From positions 1-64,000 of the forward strand of contig NZ_JAODTZ010000007.1 in the NCBI RefSeq assembly GCF_025399795.1: a stretch of DNA of 64,000 nt, in the 5' to 3' direction. The DNA is from Streptomyces rhizosphaerihabitans (lineage in GTDB: Bacteria; Actinomycetota; Actinomycetes; Streptomycetales; Streptomycetaceae). A program made the translations under genes and the position numbers. Under the pieces are notes generated by a model. The model saw only the letters and a list, made by a program, of their open reading frames with translations, was not told the DNA's origin and made no database searches. Positions 1 to 8,205 of this stretch are shown in pieces. Numbering within the stretch: position 1 is the first letter of the stretch; each line of letters starts with the position of its first letter.

Positions 1-1
1 G

Positions 2-301
2 GGGCCGCGTCTGCTCGGCTCTGCCTGGGTCGACGGTGGACGGGATGAGAGCACCCCGCGCACGCCACAAGGGACCCGCGGTCGGGAACGGCGCCCCCTC
101 CATCCCGGTGCCGGCCGATCCCCCGCCGGAGGCACTGCTCTGACCGTGGCCGCGCTATGCGGTGATCGGCTCATGGCCACCGCCCTATCCACATGTGGGC
201 GCGCGTCGGCGCAGCGCGCGCGAGCGGGCCGAAGGCAGGAGCGCGGCGCGCAGCGAAGCCGGGAAGCGCGCCCGGCGGAGCGGAGCGCAGCCGGGGCTTG
301 A
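2..301. repeat. Long imperfect direct repeat, copy 1
   Basis: About 300 bp that align almost end to end with 14976-15278, both ending in the same stretch before GGGGCTTGA. Differences are scattered substitutions and small indels. The right half is rich in GGCGGAGCGGAGCGCAGCC-type sequence. This copy abuts a truncated integrase; the other abuts the Nudix gene of the AICE core. The left edge of the window may cut it. Confidence 0.8.
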
Positions 302-318
302 ATCCTTGCCGGGCTCGA

Positions 319-1056
319 TCGGTCAAAGCGCCTCGTCCCGCGCCCACACGTGTGCGTCCATGGTCGGCCTCGCAGGTCTTCGCCGTACGTGCGGGACTGC
401 CCGATCGCTACCAGGCCATGACGGACGTCGGCGCAGGGTGCGGACTCCGCCAAGGCGAGATCTTCGGTCTCGCGGTCGACAACCTCGGAGATCTCGGCTG
501 GCTCTACGTGCGGCAGCAGGTGAAGAAGGTCCGCGGCTCCCTCGTCTTCGCTCCCCCGAAGCGGGGCAAGCTCCGGGACGTTCCGCTGGATCCCGAGGTG
601 TCCACGGCGTTGATCGAGCACATGAAGCGCTTCCCACCGGTTGAGGTGACCTTGCCGTGGGTGACGCCGACCGGACCCAAGGTGGCGCACCGACTCCTCT
701 TCACGAGCAGCGTCGGCACGGCCCTCTGGAGCAACGGCTTCAATGACGAGCGGTGGAAGCCTGCGCTTGCCTCGGCCGGCATCATCCCGACCCCTGAGAG
801 GGGAGAGCGGTACGCGGCGGCCCGTGAGCACGGAATGCATGCCTTGAGGCACTTCTACGCCTCGGTCCTCCTGGACGCCGGAGAGAACATCAAGGCGCTG
901 AGCCTCTACCTCGGCCACAGTGACCCGGGCTTCACGCTCCGCGTGTACACGCACCTGATGCCGAGCAGCGAGACCAGGACCCGGAAAGCCATCAGCGCGA
1001 TGTACCGGGCCGCCGGTCACGCCCACGACGGCCCAGAGACGGCCCAAGCCGCCTGA
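319..1056 (+). pseudogene. 5'-truncated tyrosine recombinase (integrase)
   Basis: This is the catalytic part of a phage/AICE-type tyrosine integrase with no N-terminal arm-binding and core-binding domains. Homology to Streptomyces integrases begins abruptly around SVKAPRPAP, and the open frame upstream (from 193) is only repeat DNA. Catalytic elements are visible in order: CGLRQGE with the first arginine, HALRH, LGH, and VYTHL with the tyrosine nucleophile. The product would probably not recombine DNA unaided because half the protein is missing. It differs from the integrase at 21753, so it represents a separate invasion, cut off by whatever brought the repeat to its 5' side. Confidence 0.8.
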
Positions 1057-1060
1057 CACG

Positions 1061-1095
1061 GCCCCTCATCGACGGGAAAACCGCTGGTGAGGGGC
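1061..1095 (+). terminator. Hairpin after truncated integrase
   Basis: Perfect 8-bp stem GCCCCTCA / TGAGGGGC with a 19-nt loop, starting 4 bp after the stop codon of the integrase remnant and followed by a short T run. A factor-independent terminator is the simplest reading. Confidence 0.6.
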
Positions 1096-1537
1096 TGTTT
1101 CATGCCCTCGTTCGGCAAGTAACACCCCATCTTGCCTGACGGCTACCCCTCGGGGGAAACGCGTTCGGTCCCGGGGCCGTGACCTGGCCGTTCACCGCCC
1201 TGCTCGTAGCCGCCCTGTCACTGACCGTCGTCGACGGTCGCAGCCGAGCGGCCTCGCACGGCCCGGGGACGGTCGAGGACCCGACCGAGTGATGCCCGCA
1301 CCGGAGAGTGACCGTCGGCTCCATCCCTCGCCGAACCACTCTGCGGACAGCGCCGAGCCGCACCAGGACAGCCCGGATCCGTCCGGCCGCGTCACGCCGG
1401 CCTGGTGCCGATCTACGACTGGGGCTCGCGGATCAGCCGATCCCCTGCACCGAGAACCGCTCAAGGGCCTGATGCGTACGCCGCTATTTCCTGACGCCGC
1501 CCGGCAACCAAGCGGACGTCGCTCATGAATGCCCGGA
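1096..1537. other. Gap without supported gene
   Basis: About 440 bp. Short open frames on both strands have no ribosome binding site, no recognisable domain and poor third-position GC bias. It lies downstream of the integrase remnant and downstream of the minus-strand lipoprotein gene, so it may be decayed element DNA. Confidence 0.4.
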
Positions 1538-2029
1538 TCAGCTCGCGTCTATCCGCCAGGCGATCACGCCGGTCGATCCCTCGACGCCGTCGACGTCGAC
1601 GCGTACCTGCTTGTGCGCGGTGATCCGCTGCTGGACCACCGACCGATCGCACGGCATCTCGGTCTCTGTGCCAGTACTCACCGGTGAGAGTGCCAACCGT
1701 GCGCTTCCACCGCCGACGCAAACCAGGTCGAGCCTGTACGTCTTGCCCTCGCTCAGGGTGGGCTCGGTGTGGATGCCGTCGGTCACGCGCTCCGCTCCGG
1801 CCTCGATCATCCTCCCGCCGTGGACGGCGGCCAGGGCGGCCTGGGCCTCCTCGGTGAGCTTCTTCTCGGACGGCCCGGTTTCCGCGGGAGGCTCGCTCGA
1901 CGCGGACTGCGACGACGGAGTGCCGGCGGCCTTGTCCTCACCGCTGTCGGACGTGCACGAGGTGAGCAGGAATACCGACGCCGCCACGACGCACACGGCG
2001 AGCCAGGCCCGCGGGCTCGAATCGATCAT
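1538..2029 (-). CDS. Putative secreted lipoprotein
   Basis: 163-residue protein with a classic lipoprotein signal: short N-terminus, hydrophobic stretch WLAVCVVAASVFLLTSC, with lipobox LTSC giving the lipidated cysteine at about residue 25. A Ser/Pro/Glu-rich linker follows, typical of proteins spanning the cell wall, then a compact domain of about 100 residues with two further cysteines (LVCVGGGS and MPCDRS) that could form a disulfide. It should sit on the outer face of the membrane. The family is not recognised. The lipoproteins at 3551 and 13777 are similar in plan but not obviously in sequence. Confidence 0.75.
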   Translation of the reverse strand: MIDSSPRAWLAVCVVAASVFLLTSCTSDSGEDKAAGTPSSQSASSEPPAETGPSEKKLTEEAQAALAAVHGGRMIEAGAERVTDGIHTEPTLSEGKTYRLDLVCVGGGSARLALSPVSTGTETEMPCDRSVVQQRITAHKQVRVDVDGVEGSTGVIAWRIDAS

Positions 2030-2665
2030 GCCGAGGCCTCCGGAGTCATCGAGTCATTCCATCCACGTGTCCGTATTTCCCGCGGCCGATGCCATGGGAG
2101 TAGTCGTGTCCCGCTCCGACCGTCACGCTTCCGGAGGCCTCGGCACCGACGCCCATGTGACACCTTCCGGGAGACCGCCCCGTGGCGGTCGAGCACTTGG
2201 ACACTACGGGGCAACCACGCACGCGACGATCACATGATCGATTCCCTGAGGAGAACTTGAGCGTCCGAGGTCTCCGGTCGGCGCCCTCCACGCTTCGCCC
2301 TGGCGCGAGACCTCGAAGTCCAGATCGGCGGAGCCTCAACGACCGAGCCGACTTCGATGCTCACTGCGGCCATGGATGACCGCCTGCCCGCCTCAAATCC
2401 TGCCGATCCCGCCCGGTCAGGCACCTCGCCACGCACCCTCACGCGTCCACCCACGGTCGCCTGGCAGGCTTCGCCGTGCGGGCGTGCCTGCCCGAGCGGC
2501 ATCAGGCCGATGCCGAGCGACCGCCCGGCCACCGGTCACCACCTGTCGGCACCACCCGGCCACGTCGCGTGACCCTCGGCGTCCTCGCCTCGTGCCCGGC
2601 CTGCCCGAGGAGCACACTTCTTCTAGGGGCTTCACCAGGGGGCGGCGGCTTCGGAGGTGATCGCG
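2030..2665. other. Gap without supported gene
   Basis: About 630 bp between the lipoprotein start and a DUF1876-like gene. Several short overlapping frames exist on both strands, but none has a convincing start, ribosome binding site or domain. It must hold the promoters of the two flanking genes, which diverge. Confidence 0.35.
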
Positions 2666-2959
2666 ATGACACAGATGACAGCGACGCAGGCACGGACCAC
2701 GGTCGGATGGCACGTCGAGATGGAATTCCAGGAGGACGACCACCGCACCCGCGCGGCCGCCCTCCTGCGACTCCCAGACGGAAGCGAAGTACGCGCCCAC
2801 GGGTACGCCAGCCGTCACCCCTCCGACTCGAACCAGCCCAGGGTCGGCGAGGAGGTCGCGGGCGCGAGGGCCCTGAACGAACTCGCCATGCAACTCCTGA
2901 CCAAGGCCCACGACGAGATCGACGCGGCCTCGGGCAGGACATCACACACACTGAGGTGA
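2666..2959 (+). CDS. DUF1876 (dsRBD-fold-like) protein
   Basis: 97-residue cytoplasmic protein whose order of elements (WHVEMEFQEDD, RTRAAALLRLPDG, then RVGEEVAGARALNELAMQLL) matches the actinobacterial DUF1876 family, small proteins with a dsRNA-binding-like alpha-beta fold and no settled function. The ATG at 2666 is chosen because GGAGGTGA ends 5 bp upstream; an in-frame GTG at 2657 overlaps that ribosome binding site. The gene stands alone. Members are common as multiple copies in Streptomyces chromosomes, so it may be ordinary chromosome trapped between element remnants. Confidence 0.75.
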   Translation: MTQMTATQARTTVGWHVEMEFQEDDHRTRAAALLRLPDGSEVRAHGYASRHPSDSNQPRVGEEVAGARALNELAMQLLTKAHDEIDAASGRTSHTLR

Positions 2960-3012
2960 CCGGGACGGCCGGGTGGACCGGCTCGGGCGGCCGGGCCGGG
3001 AGACTCGCCCCC

Positions 3013-3056
3013 TGGAGACTCGCACCCCCGGCGGGACTCAAACATGTGGCCGAGCA
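3013..3056. other. Decayed att-like tRNA-Arg 3' end
   Basis: This stretch aligns with the 3' end of the tRNA-Arg gene (26162-26205) at roughly 80% identity by eye, including GGAGACT and CCCCCGGC. It lies in the same orientation as the clear copies at 5461 and 26127, so it is best read as an old attachment-site scar. Confidence 0.5.
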
Positions 3057-3550
3057 CCCGGAAAGGGCTGGGCCGATTCGAAACCGACAGGCCACTGGTC
3101 GGGCAACTCCATGTGGCGCGGCACGCTCATCCCGACTTCAGCAAGGCCAACCACATCGGCGTCCCCGTCGATCCGGCTGACGACACCGACCTGCTGCCTG
3201 CCGATGACGGGTCCTGCGACGTGGGCTCCGACGGGCAGAGCGGCTGCGGTCTTTGCCCAATACCGACGAACGTCTTCTGAAGTAGGAGCCTTCGAAGGCC
3301 AGAGCAACTCGGACATGAGTCCGATGACGGCGGAGCGCAGGAGAGAGTGCCATCAGCTTGGGGAACTTGGGTGATTCAAGGGCGGGCACCTGACTGACCT
3401 GCGGCAGACGGGTGGCGGCACTCTATGGCCGCGGACTGCGTTCCCCGGTGTTCCCGGTGTTCCCCGCTCGATCTGGCAGGCGTCTGGCACGAGCCAGCCC
3501 TCCGAAACAGCCCGCCGGACAAGCCGCCGGGCCGCTACAGAAGATCGAAG
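3057..3550. other. Gap with one repeat motif, no gene
   Basis: Nearly 500 bp between the old att scar and the stop of the lipoprotein gene. Apart from the TCCCCG/TGGCAC motif listed separately, no open frame has good coding character. Probably decayed element DNA. Confidence 0.35.
3441..3493 (+). repeat. TCCCCG...TGGCAC repeat, copy 1
   Basis: Three TTCCC(C)GGT-type units followed by GATCTGGCAGGCGTCTGGCAC. The same arrangement occurs at 12616-12667 and 13503-13543, always as tandem TCCCCG units and then two TGGCAC boxes 8-9 bp apart. Copies occur only in the accessory region. They could be integrase arm sites or parts of old attP regions; that is inference. Confidence 0.5.
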
Positions 3551-4048
3551 CTAATCGCGAGGGCCGACGGCCTTTGTCCATCCCACCGAGAGTCCCCAGA
3601 ACCCACTTGTCTTGCCAGTAACCGAAACAGCCACGTTCTTGTGGCTGCGACTTAGATCCACTTCATTGAATTGCCCAGGATCTCCGTTTACGCAGACGAC
3701 GGTAAAGCTCACGAGAGCGCCGACATCGACTTCGATGGTCCCGGAACCCGAACAACTCACCGCGACCTCCAGAGTTCCCCGTCGAATTTGAGGGATCGCC
3801 GGAAATGAGTGAGGGCCGACCTTTCCGCCTGTTTTGATAAAAATCTTCTGTGCGTCTGGAAGTTGAGGTGGAATGCGAGAGTCCGAGGCGACGGAGAATG
3901 TGACGGAAGGAGCGGCGGAGGGCGTACCGGACGAAGCCTTTTCAACCGGCGCCTCACTCGCAGTCGCCCGACTGCTGGTTGACGTCGCACCGGTACACCC
4001 GGTCAACGCAAGCAGGACTACCGGAACGAGTATCCCTATTCTCCCCAT
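3551..4048 (-). CDS. Putative lipoprotein
   Basis: 165 residues if translation starts at the ATG ending at 4048, chosen because it is followed directly by a lipoprotein signal, MGRIGILVPVVLLALTGC, with lipobox LTGC. The rest is a Ser/Ala/Thr-rich linker and a beta-rich domain of about 100 residues with two cysteines (VSCSGSG, VVCVNGD). The start overlaps the end of the upstream minus-strand gene by 13 bp, so the two are probably translationally coupled. GC content is lower than in neighbouring genes, in keeping with transferred DNA. Function unknown; expected outside the membrane. Confidence 0.65.
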   Translation of the reverse strand: MGRIGILVPVVLLALTGCTGATSTSSRATASEAPVEKASSGTPSAAPSVTFSVASDSRIPPQLPDAQKIFIKTGGKVGPHSFPAIPQIRRGTLEVAVSCSGSGTIEVDVGALVSFTVVCVNGDPGQFNEVDLSRSHKNVAVSVTGKTSGFWGLSVGWTKAVGPRD

Positions 4049-4533
4049 GTGCACCACCCGGCACGCATGGGGCCGTAGCCTGTGACCTTGTTCTGCGTCA
4101 GGCAGCAGGTGTGGTGCTGATAGTCGGCGGTGCCGGTGAACTTGCGGCGCCACACGCCGTATCGCGCATGGACGGCCTTGCGCGGAGGAACGTGCTTGAC
4201 GTGGACGTGGACCACGTTGCCGAGTTCGGCGGTTACCGATGCGTGCGACGTGACACTGCACTGGGGACCGACTTCGGCCAGTACGGCACTGCCCTTAATC
4301 ACGATCCGGCCACTGAAGCCGTCGCCGACGGCCTCAGACACCTTGGCCGTGAAGTCCATGTTTTCCGTTTCGCTGGTGCCGTTGCATCGCAATTCTGCGC
4401 TATCGCCGTCGCCGTCTTGAGGCGTTGCCGTGGCGGCCGCGGGAGATGCGGTTGAGTCAGCAACAAATTCCGGGGTCGATATCTCCAAGACCACGACCCT
4501 TGCGAACACTATCGAGTCTGCAAGTAGGCGCAC
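4036..4533 (-). CDS. Hypothetical protein, possible secreted partner
   Basis: 165 residues with no recognised domain. A Thr/Ala/Pro-rich segment at about 25-40 is followed by a domain with five cysteines (LRCNGT, PQCSVT, HTCCLTQ, WCTWGE) and several histidines, more typical of an extracytoplasmic protein. The first 24 residues do not make a good signal peptide, so the true 5' end may be lost by frameshift or may lie upstream in another frame. Its 3' end overlaps the lipoprotein start, and the two probably form one transcription unit. Confidence 0.5.
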   Translation of the reverse strand: MRLLADSIVFARVVVLEISTPEFVADSTASPAAATATPQDGDGDSAELRCNGTSETENMDFTAKVSEAVGDGFSGRIVIKGSAVLAEVGPQCSVTSHASVTAELGNVVHVHVKHVPPRKAVHARYGVWRRKFTGTADYQHHTCCLTQNKVTGYGPMRAGWCTWGE

Positions 4534-5050
4534 TTGCCCCCCTGGTTTCCTGTAGGCGGAAACGGTTGGTCAGACCGTCGATCACAGAGCCTAGGGATCA
4601 AAAAGTATGCTGTACGCAAAATTGAGCGAATCTTGAGGCGAGAGCCCCAGCAATGCCGGGCCTCACCTCATCCCAGTCTTCCGATCATCTCAGTCTTCCG
4701 AGCGAGTTATCCCACAGGCAATCTATGCAGCAGCCCCGGCCACGATGTGGACGAGGCCGAATACGCCCTCTGCTTCCAACCTGCCTCCGGAGCCTGGCAT
4801 CTGCTGGACGGACCGGCGCAGGACCAGGACCACACCGTGAGCTATGCCCGTGCCGCGATCCTGCGCCCCGCCCGAGCCCACCCCGGCTCGAAGCTAAACG
4901 ACATGGCAGGCGACCTGTCCCACGTCGACATCGACGCACAGTCGTAGTCATCGCGGGCCCCCTTCGCCCCAGCCCTTCGCGAGCTGGCCAGCCCTCGGCC
5001 ATCCGGGCGCAGGTCCGGCGGATGGGTCGCGGTCGGGAGACGAAAACCTC
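4534..5050. other. Decayed coding region of unknown origin
   Basis: No intact gene. In the plus frame ending at a stop at 4947, residues such as AEYALCFQPASGAWHLLDG and SYARAAILRPARAHPGS read like a protein fragment with a helix-turn-helix-like end, but no start or ribosome binding site precedes it. It sits just before the integrase pseudogene and probably belongs to the same decayed element. Confidence 0.3.
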
Positions 5051-5316
5051 AACCCGGATCAGGCGGCTCGTCTGCCGGGCCGGGTACGCCGGCGTCCTCG
5101 CGACGGCAAGCGGCTGCACGCGTCTTCTTCGCCACGATGGACTACGCCGAGCCGCCACCCGAGGAGGTTGCGGCGATGGTCGTCACGGACGTCCGTCTAC
5201 CGGCGGAAGAGACCGGAGAAGACCAGTGGCGCGAACTGCTGTTCCGCACGGCTCACCCAGAGATCGGGAAGAAACTGGACATCAGGGCCGGGACGGACCT
5301 CCCCGAGGTGTCCTGA
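5051..5316 (+). pseudogene. Decayed integrase remnant (related to 21753 integrase)
   Basis: Read in two frames, this stretch gives NPDQAARL...RDGKRLHA and then, after a shift at about 5121, FFATMDYAEPPPEEVAAM..DQWRELLFRTAHPEIG. It follows the complete integrase at 21753 (EQAAALLDWIRSRPRGGKRLHAFFATLYYCGLRPEEAVAM...DQWCELLIHTATPEVG) over about 90 residues. Two bases appear to be inserted at the shift. The catalytic CGLR arginine region is altered to DYAEPP and the C-terminal half is gone: a stop at 5314 is followed almost at once by sequence matching the region downstream of the intact integrase. It is the integrase of an earlier integrant at the same tRNA. Confidence 0.75.
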
Positions 5317-5460
5317 CGGGCGAGCCGCCCCGCCGGAACCTCGACAAGCATGCGACGCGGTCACCCGCAAAAAGCCCGGTGACAGCCGGACAGCGCCAGG
5401 CTGCCCTCGATGATCCCCTGGGGGTGATCAGGTACCCCACGCGATCGGACGAACCACTTC

Positions 5461-5548
5461 TGACCAGCAAAAAGCCCTCCCGAAGGGGAGGGCGGAGACT
5501 GGCGCCCCCGGCAGGACTCGAACCTGCGGCCAAGCGCTTAGAAGGCGC
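5461..5548. other. Left attachment site (attL), tRNA-Arg 3' copy
   Basis: 88 bp identical except for one base to 26127-26214. It includes the hairpin downstream of the tRNA (AAAGCCCTCCC / GGGAGGGCGG) and the tRNA 3' half up to the anticodon arm (TTAGAAGGCGC). Identity stops at 5549, where the real tRNA continues to its 5' end. This is the expected product of integration into a tRNA 3' end: a partial copy at the distal boundary and an intact gene at the other. Confidence 0.85.
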
Positions 5549-5693
5549 TGGAGCGGACCCTCTCGCGGGCATGCCTGACCTGGTCGTTTCCGGGCGCCAG
5601 GTCCGGGTGTTCGGCAACTTCGACACGCATTCGACAGATCCGGATGCCAACGCGCCTGGGGCTACGCCCGCACATACCGCGTGCAGTTGAAGG

Positions 5694-5894
5694 TCAGCGG
5701 AACAACTCTGGCACCGGACAGGCATCCAATGGCTCGTGCGGCCGGTCTGCCCAGCCCCACCAGACGTGCCGACCGGCACATCTCCACAGCGACCGGCAGA
5801 TCCTTTGGCCGTCGTCCTCCCGCAGGGACAGTACGAAGCCCCCAGACTCCATGGGCTGGCCGCAATCAGGGCAGGCCGGGGCGTCGCCGGTCAT
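5694..5894 (-). CDS. Small zinc-ribbon protein
   Basis: 66 residues starting MTGDAPACPDCGQP. A CxxC pair near the N-terminus and a later cysteine/histidine pair (RCAGRH) with a final cysteine (DACPVPELF) suggest a zinc-binding fold. It is Trp-rich in the middle (HVWWGWAD). The start is the ATG ending at 5894; an upstream in-frame start would add an Arg-rich tail without a ribosome binding site. It is divergent from the gene at 5996. Function unknown; similar small Trp-rich zinc proteins are frequent in Streptomyces. Confidence 0.65.
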   Translation of the reverse strand: MTGDAPACPDCGQPMESGGFVLSLREDDGQRICRSLWRCAGRHVWWGWADRPHEPLDACPVPELFR

Positions 5895-5995
5895 GCGGCG
5901 CACCCTAGCGGAACGACGATTGCGTCCCGCAGCGACGTCGTCAGGCACTCACCGACCCGCGAAGCGCTGTCGTAGGGCTCGGCTACGTTGCACCC

Positions 5996-6274
5996 ATGAA
6001 TGACAGGGATCCGCTCGTGCCGGCACTCACCGGCGTGCTCGTCGATGTCGTGTGGTGGCTGGAGAGCTGCGGGGATGAGGAAGTAGATCCCGATTCCGCG
6101 GTGAAGATGATGGAGAGCGTCGGCGGAGAGTTGCTGCGCCTGCCCTCCAGCCAACGCGAACGGCTTTTGCGAGCGCTCGCGGACTTGGCCGAAGCGGAGC
6201 AAGACCCTGCGAGGCGCGATTTCCTGAAGGGGTTCCCCTTCGCCATCGGCCTGGTTGAGGACCAGGAGAGTTGA
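5996..6274 (+). CDS. Hypothetical small helical protein
   Basis: 92 residues, acidic and mostly helical by composition (LVDVVWWLESCGDEE, SSQRERLLRALADLAEAEQ). No signal peptide, membrane segment or known motif. The start is the first ATG after the divergent promoter gap of about 100 bp shared with the zinc-ribbon gene; no strong ribosome binding site is seen. It ends convergently with the GntR gene at 6327. Codon use is good Streptomyces, so it is a real gene; function unknown. Confidence 0.7.
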   Translation: MNDRDPLVPALTGVLVDVVWWLESCGDEEVDPDSAVKMMESVGGELLRLPSSQRERLLRALADLAEAEQDPARRDFLKGFPFAIGLVEDQES

Positions 6275-6326
6275 GGGCACGGCTGGCTGCTAGGCACCAC
6301 TTCAGCTGTCGCCAAGCGTGCGTCGG

Positions 6327-7082
6327 CTAGCGGTTGATCGGGATCTCGTAGACGATCTCGCAGTGAGTGGCGGGCACCACGATGTCCGCTGTCTCCACGG
6401 GCCGTCCGTCGTCGCTGTAGTACGTCCGCCGGATGTGCGTGACGAGCGCGGCCTTCTGAATGCCGAGTAGCGACGCCTCCTCGGCGGACGCCTGCCGCGG
6501 CTCCGGCTGTTCCACGGCATGGCTGACGGTGATACCGATGGCGGCCATCCGGTTCACAACACCCGCTCCGGCGTGCGGCCCTCCCTCGGGGAGGACGACG
6601 AGAGTGCCGGCGGTGAGGTCGTAGGGCTCCCAGCTCGTGGACAGCTGCACCGGCCTGCCGTCGGCCAGGAACTCGTACGCCGTCCGGACGCACAGCTCGC
6701 CGTCGACGATGCCGAGACGCGCCGCGATCTCCGCTGGTGCCGGCACCTTGGCATCGGTCCGGCTTTCCCAATCCCCCTGTCTGCCGACAGCCTTCATGTC
6801 CGCGCGGAACGGTGACCCGTCGGGCTGCTCGCGCGCCGATGAACGGACGACCCGAACCCGCCGCCGGGGTTCGGCGACGTACGTGCCCGAACCAGCCCGC
6901 CCCTCCAACACGCCCTGGGAGATCAGCAACTCCTGTGCCCGGCGCACCACGTTCTCGCCCACACCGCACTCCTGGCCGATCTGGGCGCGGGAGGGGAGGC
7001 GGTCCCCCGGCTCCCAGACGTGCTCCGCGATACGCCGCCGGAGTTCGTCGGCGATGCGGAGATAAGGCGGCTGCTCAGACAT
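6327..7082 (-). CDS. GntR-family (HutC/UTRA) repressor
   Basis: 251 residues. The N-terminal winged helix-turn-helix (about 1-75: YLRIADELRRRIAEHVWEPGDRLPS, then VGENVVRRAQELLISQGVLEGRAGSGTYV) is followed by a UTRA ligand-binding domain (about 95-245) ending ETADIVVPATHCEIVYEIPI, as in KorSA and HutC-type proteins. It is transcribed away from a small-gene cluster starting at 7134, and the 51-bp gap holds two perfect CTAGTnnACTAG palindromes. It probably represses itself and that cluster until a ligand releases it. This is the second KorSA-like regulator of the element besides the one at 15778. Confidence 0.9.
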   Translation of the reverse strand: MSEQPPYLRIADELRRRIAEHVWEPGDRLPSRAQIGQECGVGENVVRRAQELLISQGVLEGRAGSGTYVAEPRRRVRVVRSSAREQPDGSPFRADMKAVGRQGDWESRTDAKVPAPAEIAARLGIVDGELCVRTAYEFLADGRPVQLSTSWEPYDLTAGTLVVLPEGGPHAGAGVVNRMAAIGITVSHAVEQPEPRQASAEEASLLGIQKAALVTHIRRTYYSDDGRPVETADIVVPATHCEIVYEIPINR

Positions 7083-7091
7083 ATGGAAAAT

Positions 7092-7122
7092 CTAGTCCAC
7101 TAGCTCTAATCTAGTTAACTAG
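7092..7122. promoter_or_regulatory. Twin operator palindromes CTAGTnnACTAG
   Basis: Two perfect 12-bp inverted repeats, CTAGTCCACTAG (7092-7103) and CTAGTTAACTAG (7111-7122), 19 bp apart from start to start (about two helical turns), in the gap between the divergent GntR gene and the gene at 7134. The AT-rich sequence stands out against the local GC content. Likely binding sites of the GntR protein at 6327. Confidence 0.75.
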
Positions 7123-7133
7123 CTTCACGCAAA

Positions 7134-7439
7134 GTGATTGCCGGTGACGGAGGCTGCCCTGTGCCCGCTTCGGGAGTTAGCGCGGCGGCCATCGCCGCAC
7201 GGCTGTCCGCCGCCGGGCTCTCCACGCGCCTGGAGGAACACAACCGACACACGTCGATCGAGGCGGAGGTGCCGGAATCACTCTCCGCGGAGTCATGGCG
7301 GGAGGTCCTGGAAGTGGTGGCCGAGGCAGATCGATTCGGGCTCCTCGCCACCAGCCTGAACGGCCGCACCCTTTGGGCGGTCGTACGCAAAGCGGTCCCC
7401 ACGACGGGCGACGTCGGGGGACCGAGCCATCAGCGATAG
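7134..7439 (+). CDS. Small hypothetical protein, first gene of GntR-controlled cluster
   Basis: 101 residues from a GTG at 7134, only 11 bp after the second operator palindrome. That leaves little or no leader, so the mRNA may be leaderless. The protein looks like a small alpha-beta domain (ARLSAAGLSTRLEEHNRHTSIEAEVPES, then WREVLEVVAEADRFGLL). No family is recognised. It heads a run of six tightly packed plus-strand genes to 9244 that ends with a second GntR gene and a partner, and should be switched off by the repressor at 6327. Confidence 0.7.
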   Translation: MIAGDGGCPVPASGVSAAAIAARLSAAGLSTRLEEHNRHTSIEAEVPESLSAESWREVLEVVAEADRFGLLATSLNGRTLWAVVRKAVPTTGDVGGPSHQR

Positions 7440-7451
7440 GAGCTGAGCAGC

Positions 7452-7763
7452 GTGCTCAACCGTATCCGCCGTGCCGTCTCGCTCACCAGGGCGCGTCACT
7501 CCGCCAAGGGCAGGCACCGCCGCCCTTTAACGCCCGCCCGACCACCGAGCGCTTCCGCTTTTCCCGCGTCCGCTGACCCGTTGACGGTCATCCTCGGCCG
7601 GGCTTCCATCGACGCGGACCACCGTCACTCGCTCGCCGGTGAGGAAATCGCCCTCGTCCGCCCGTACGTGCTGGCCTGGGAGAAGCGTGTGCGCACACGC
7701 TCAGTGGTCGTCGCTCGCCATCTGCCGATCAGAGCGTGGGCGGCCCTGGCGGGGGTCCACTGA
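7452..7763 (+). CDS. Hypothetical basic protein
   Basis: 103 residues from GTG 7452 with AGGAGC 9 bp upstream. The first 40 residues are strongly basic (LNRIRRAVSLTRARHSAKGRHRR); the C-terminal half reads SLAGEEIALVRPYVLAWEKRVR, a pattern of small unnamed proteins in Streptomyces integrative elements and plasmids. The stop codon shares its last base with the ATG of the next gene (TGATG), so the two are translationally coupled. Confidence 0.7.
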   Translation: MLNRIRRAVSLTRARHSAKGRHRRPLTPARPPSASAFPASADPLTVILGRASIDADHRHSLAGEEIALVRPYVLAWEKRVRTRSVVVARHLPIRAWAALAGVH

Positions 7764-7984
7764 TGCCCTCGATGTCCTCAATGCCGTCTCGCCGACATCT
7801 CCGTAGCGCGGACGCCTCGGCCGTTCCCTGCCGCTCGACGGCCTGCCGCATCGGCACGCACCCCGCCTGTGCGGAGTCCTCCCCGGCTTCGGCCGCGGTC
7901 GACCTTCCTGTGATCTACGAAGCGTGCGACTGCCCGTGCCACCCGGCAGCCGACCGGTTCCCCACCGCGGAGGTGGAGCGATGA
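7763..7984 (+). CDS. Small Cys-rich hypothetical protein
   Basis: 73 residues starting MPSMSSMPSRRHLRS. The start is set by the TGATG overlap with the previous stop. The end carries a cysteine cluster (YEACDCPCHPAAD), with two more cysteines mid-protein, suggesting metal binding. Its stop overlaps the next start by ATGA. No family is recognised; it may be an accessory protein of the cluster. Confidence 0.55.
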   Translation: MPSMSSMPSRRHLRSADASAVPCRSTACRIGTHPACAESSPASAAVDLPVIYEACDCPCHPAADRFPTAEVER

Positions 7985-8205
7985 ACGCATGGGCCCCCGG
8001 CGGTGCGCTGGTCGCCAGAGTCGAGGTCACCGCGGCCACCGTGCAGCGCGGCGACGTCATCCAACTCGGCGGCCGTGCCTGCCGGGTGAGAGACCTCTTC
8101 CAGCTTTCCCAGGGGGCCAAGCAACTGGTCTTCGAGTCGGGCGAGCTGCTGACCATCCACGCGCGTACCCGGCTCGTCGCCGTGCGGTCGATGAGAAGGC
8201 GGTGA
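7981..8205 (+). CDS. Small beta-rich hypothetical protein
   Basis: 74 residues beginning MNAWAPGGALVARVEVTAATVQRGDVIQLGG. The ATG at 7981 has GGAGGTGGAG just upstream and overlaps the previous stop (ATGA). The alternating hydrophobic pattern (VQRGDVIQLGGRACRVRDLFQLS, KQLVFESGELLTIH) suggests a small beta-barrel resembling nucleic-acid or cofactor-binding folds, but no family is recognised. Its stop overlaps the GTG of the GntR gene. Confidence 0.65.
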   Translation: MNAWAPGGALVARVEVTAATVQRGDVIQLGGRACRVRDLFQLSQGAKQLVFESGELLTIHARTRLVAVRSMRRR

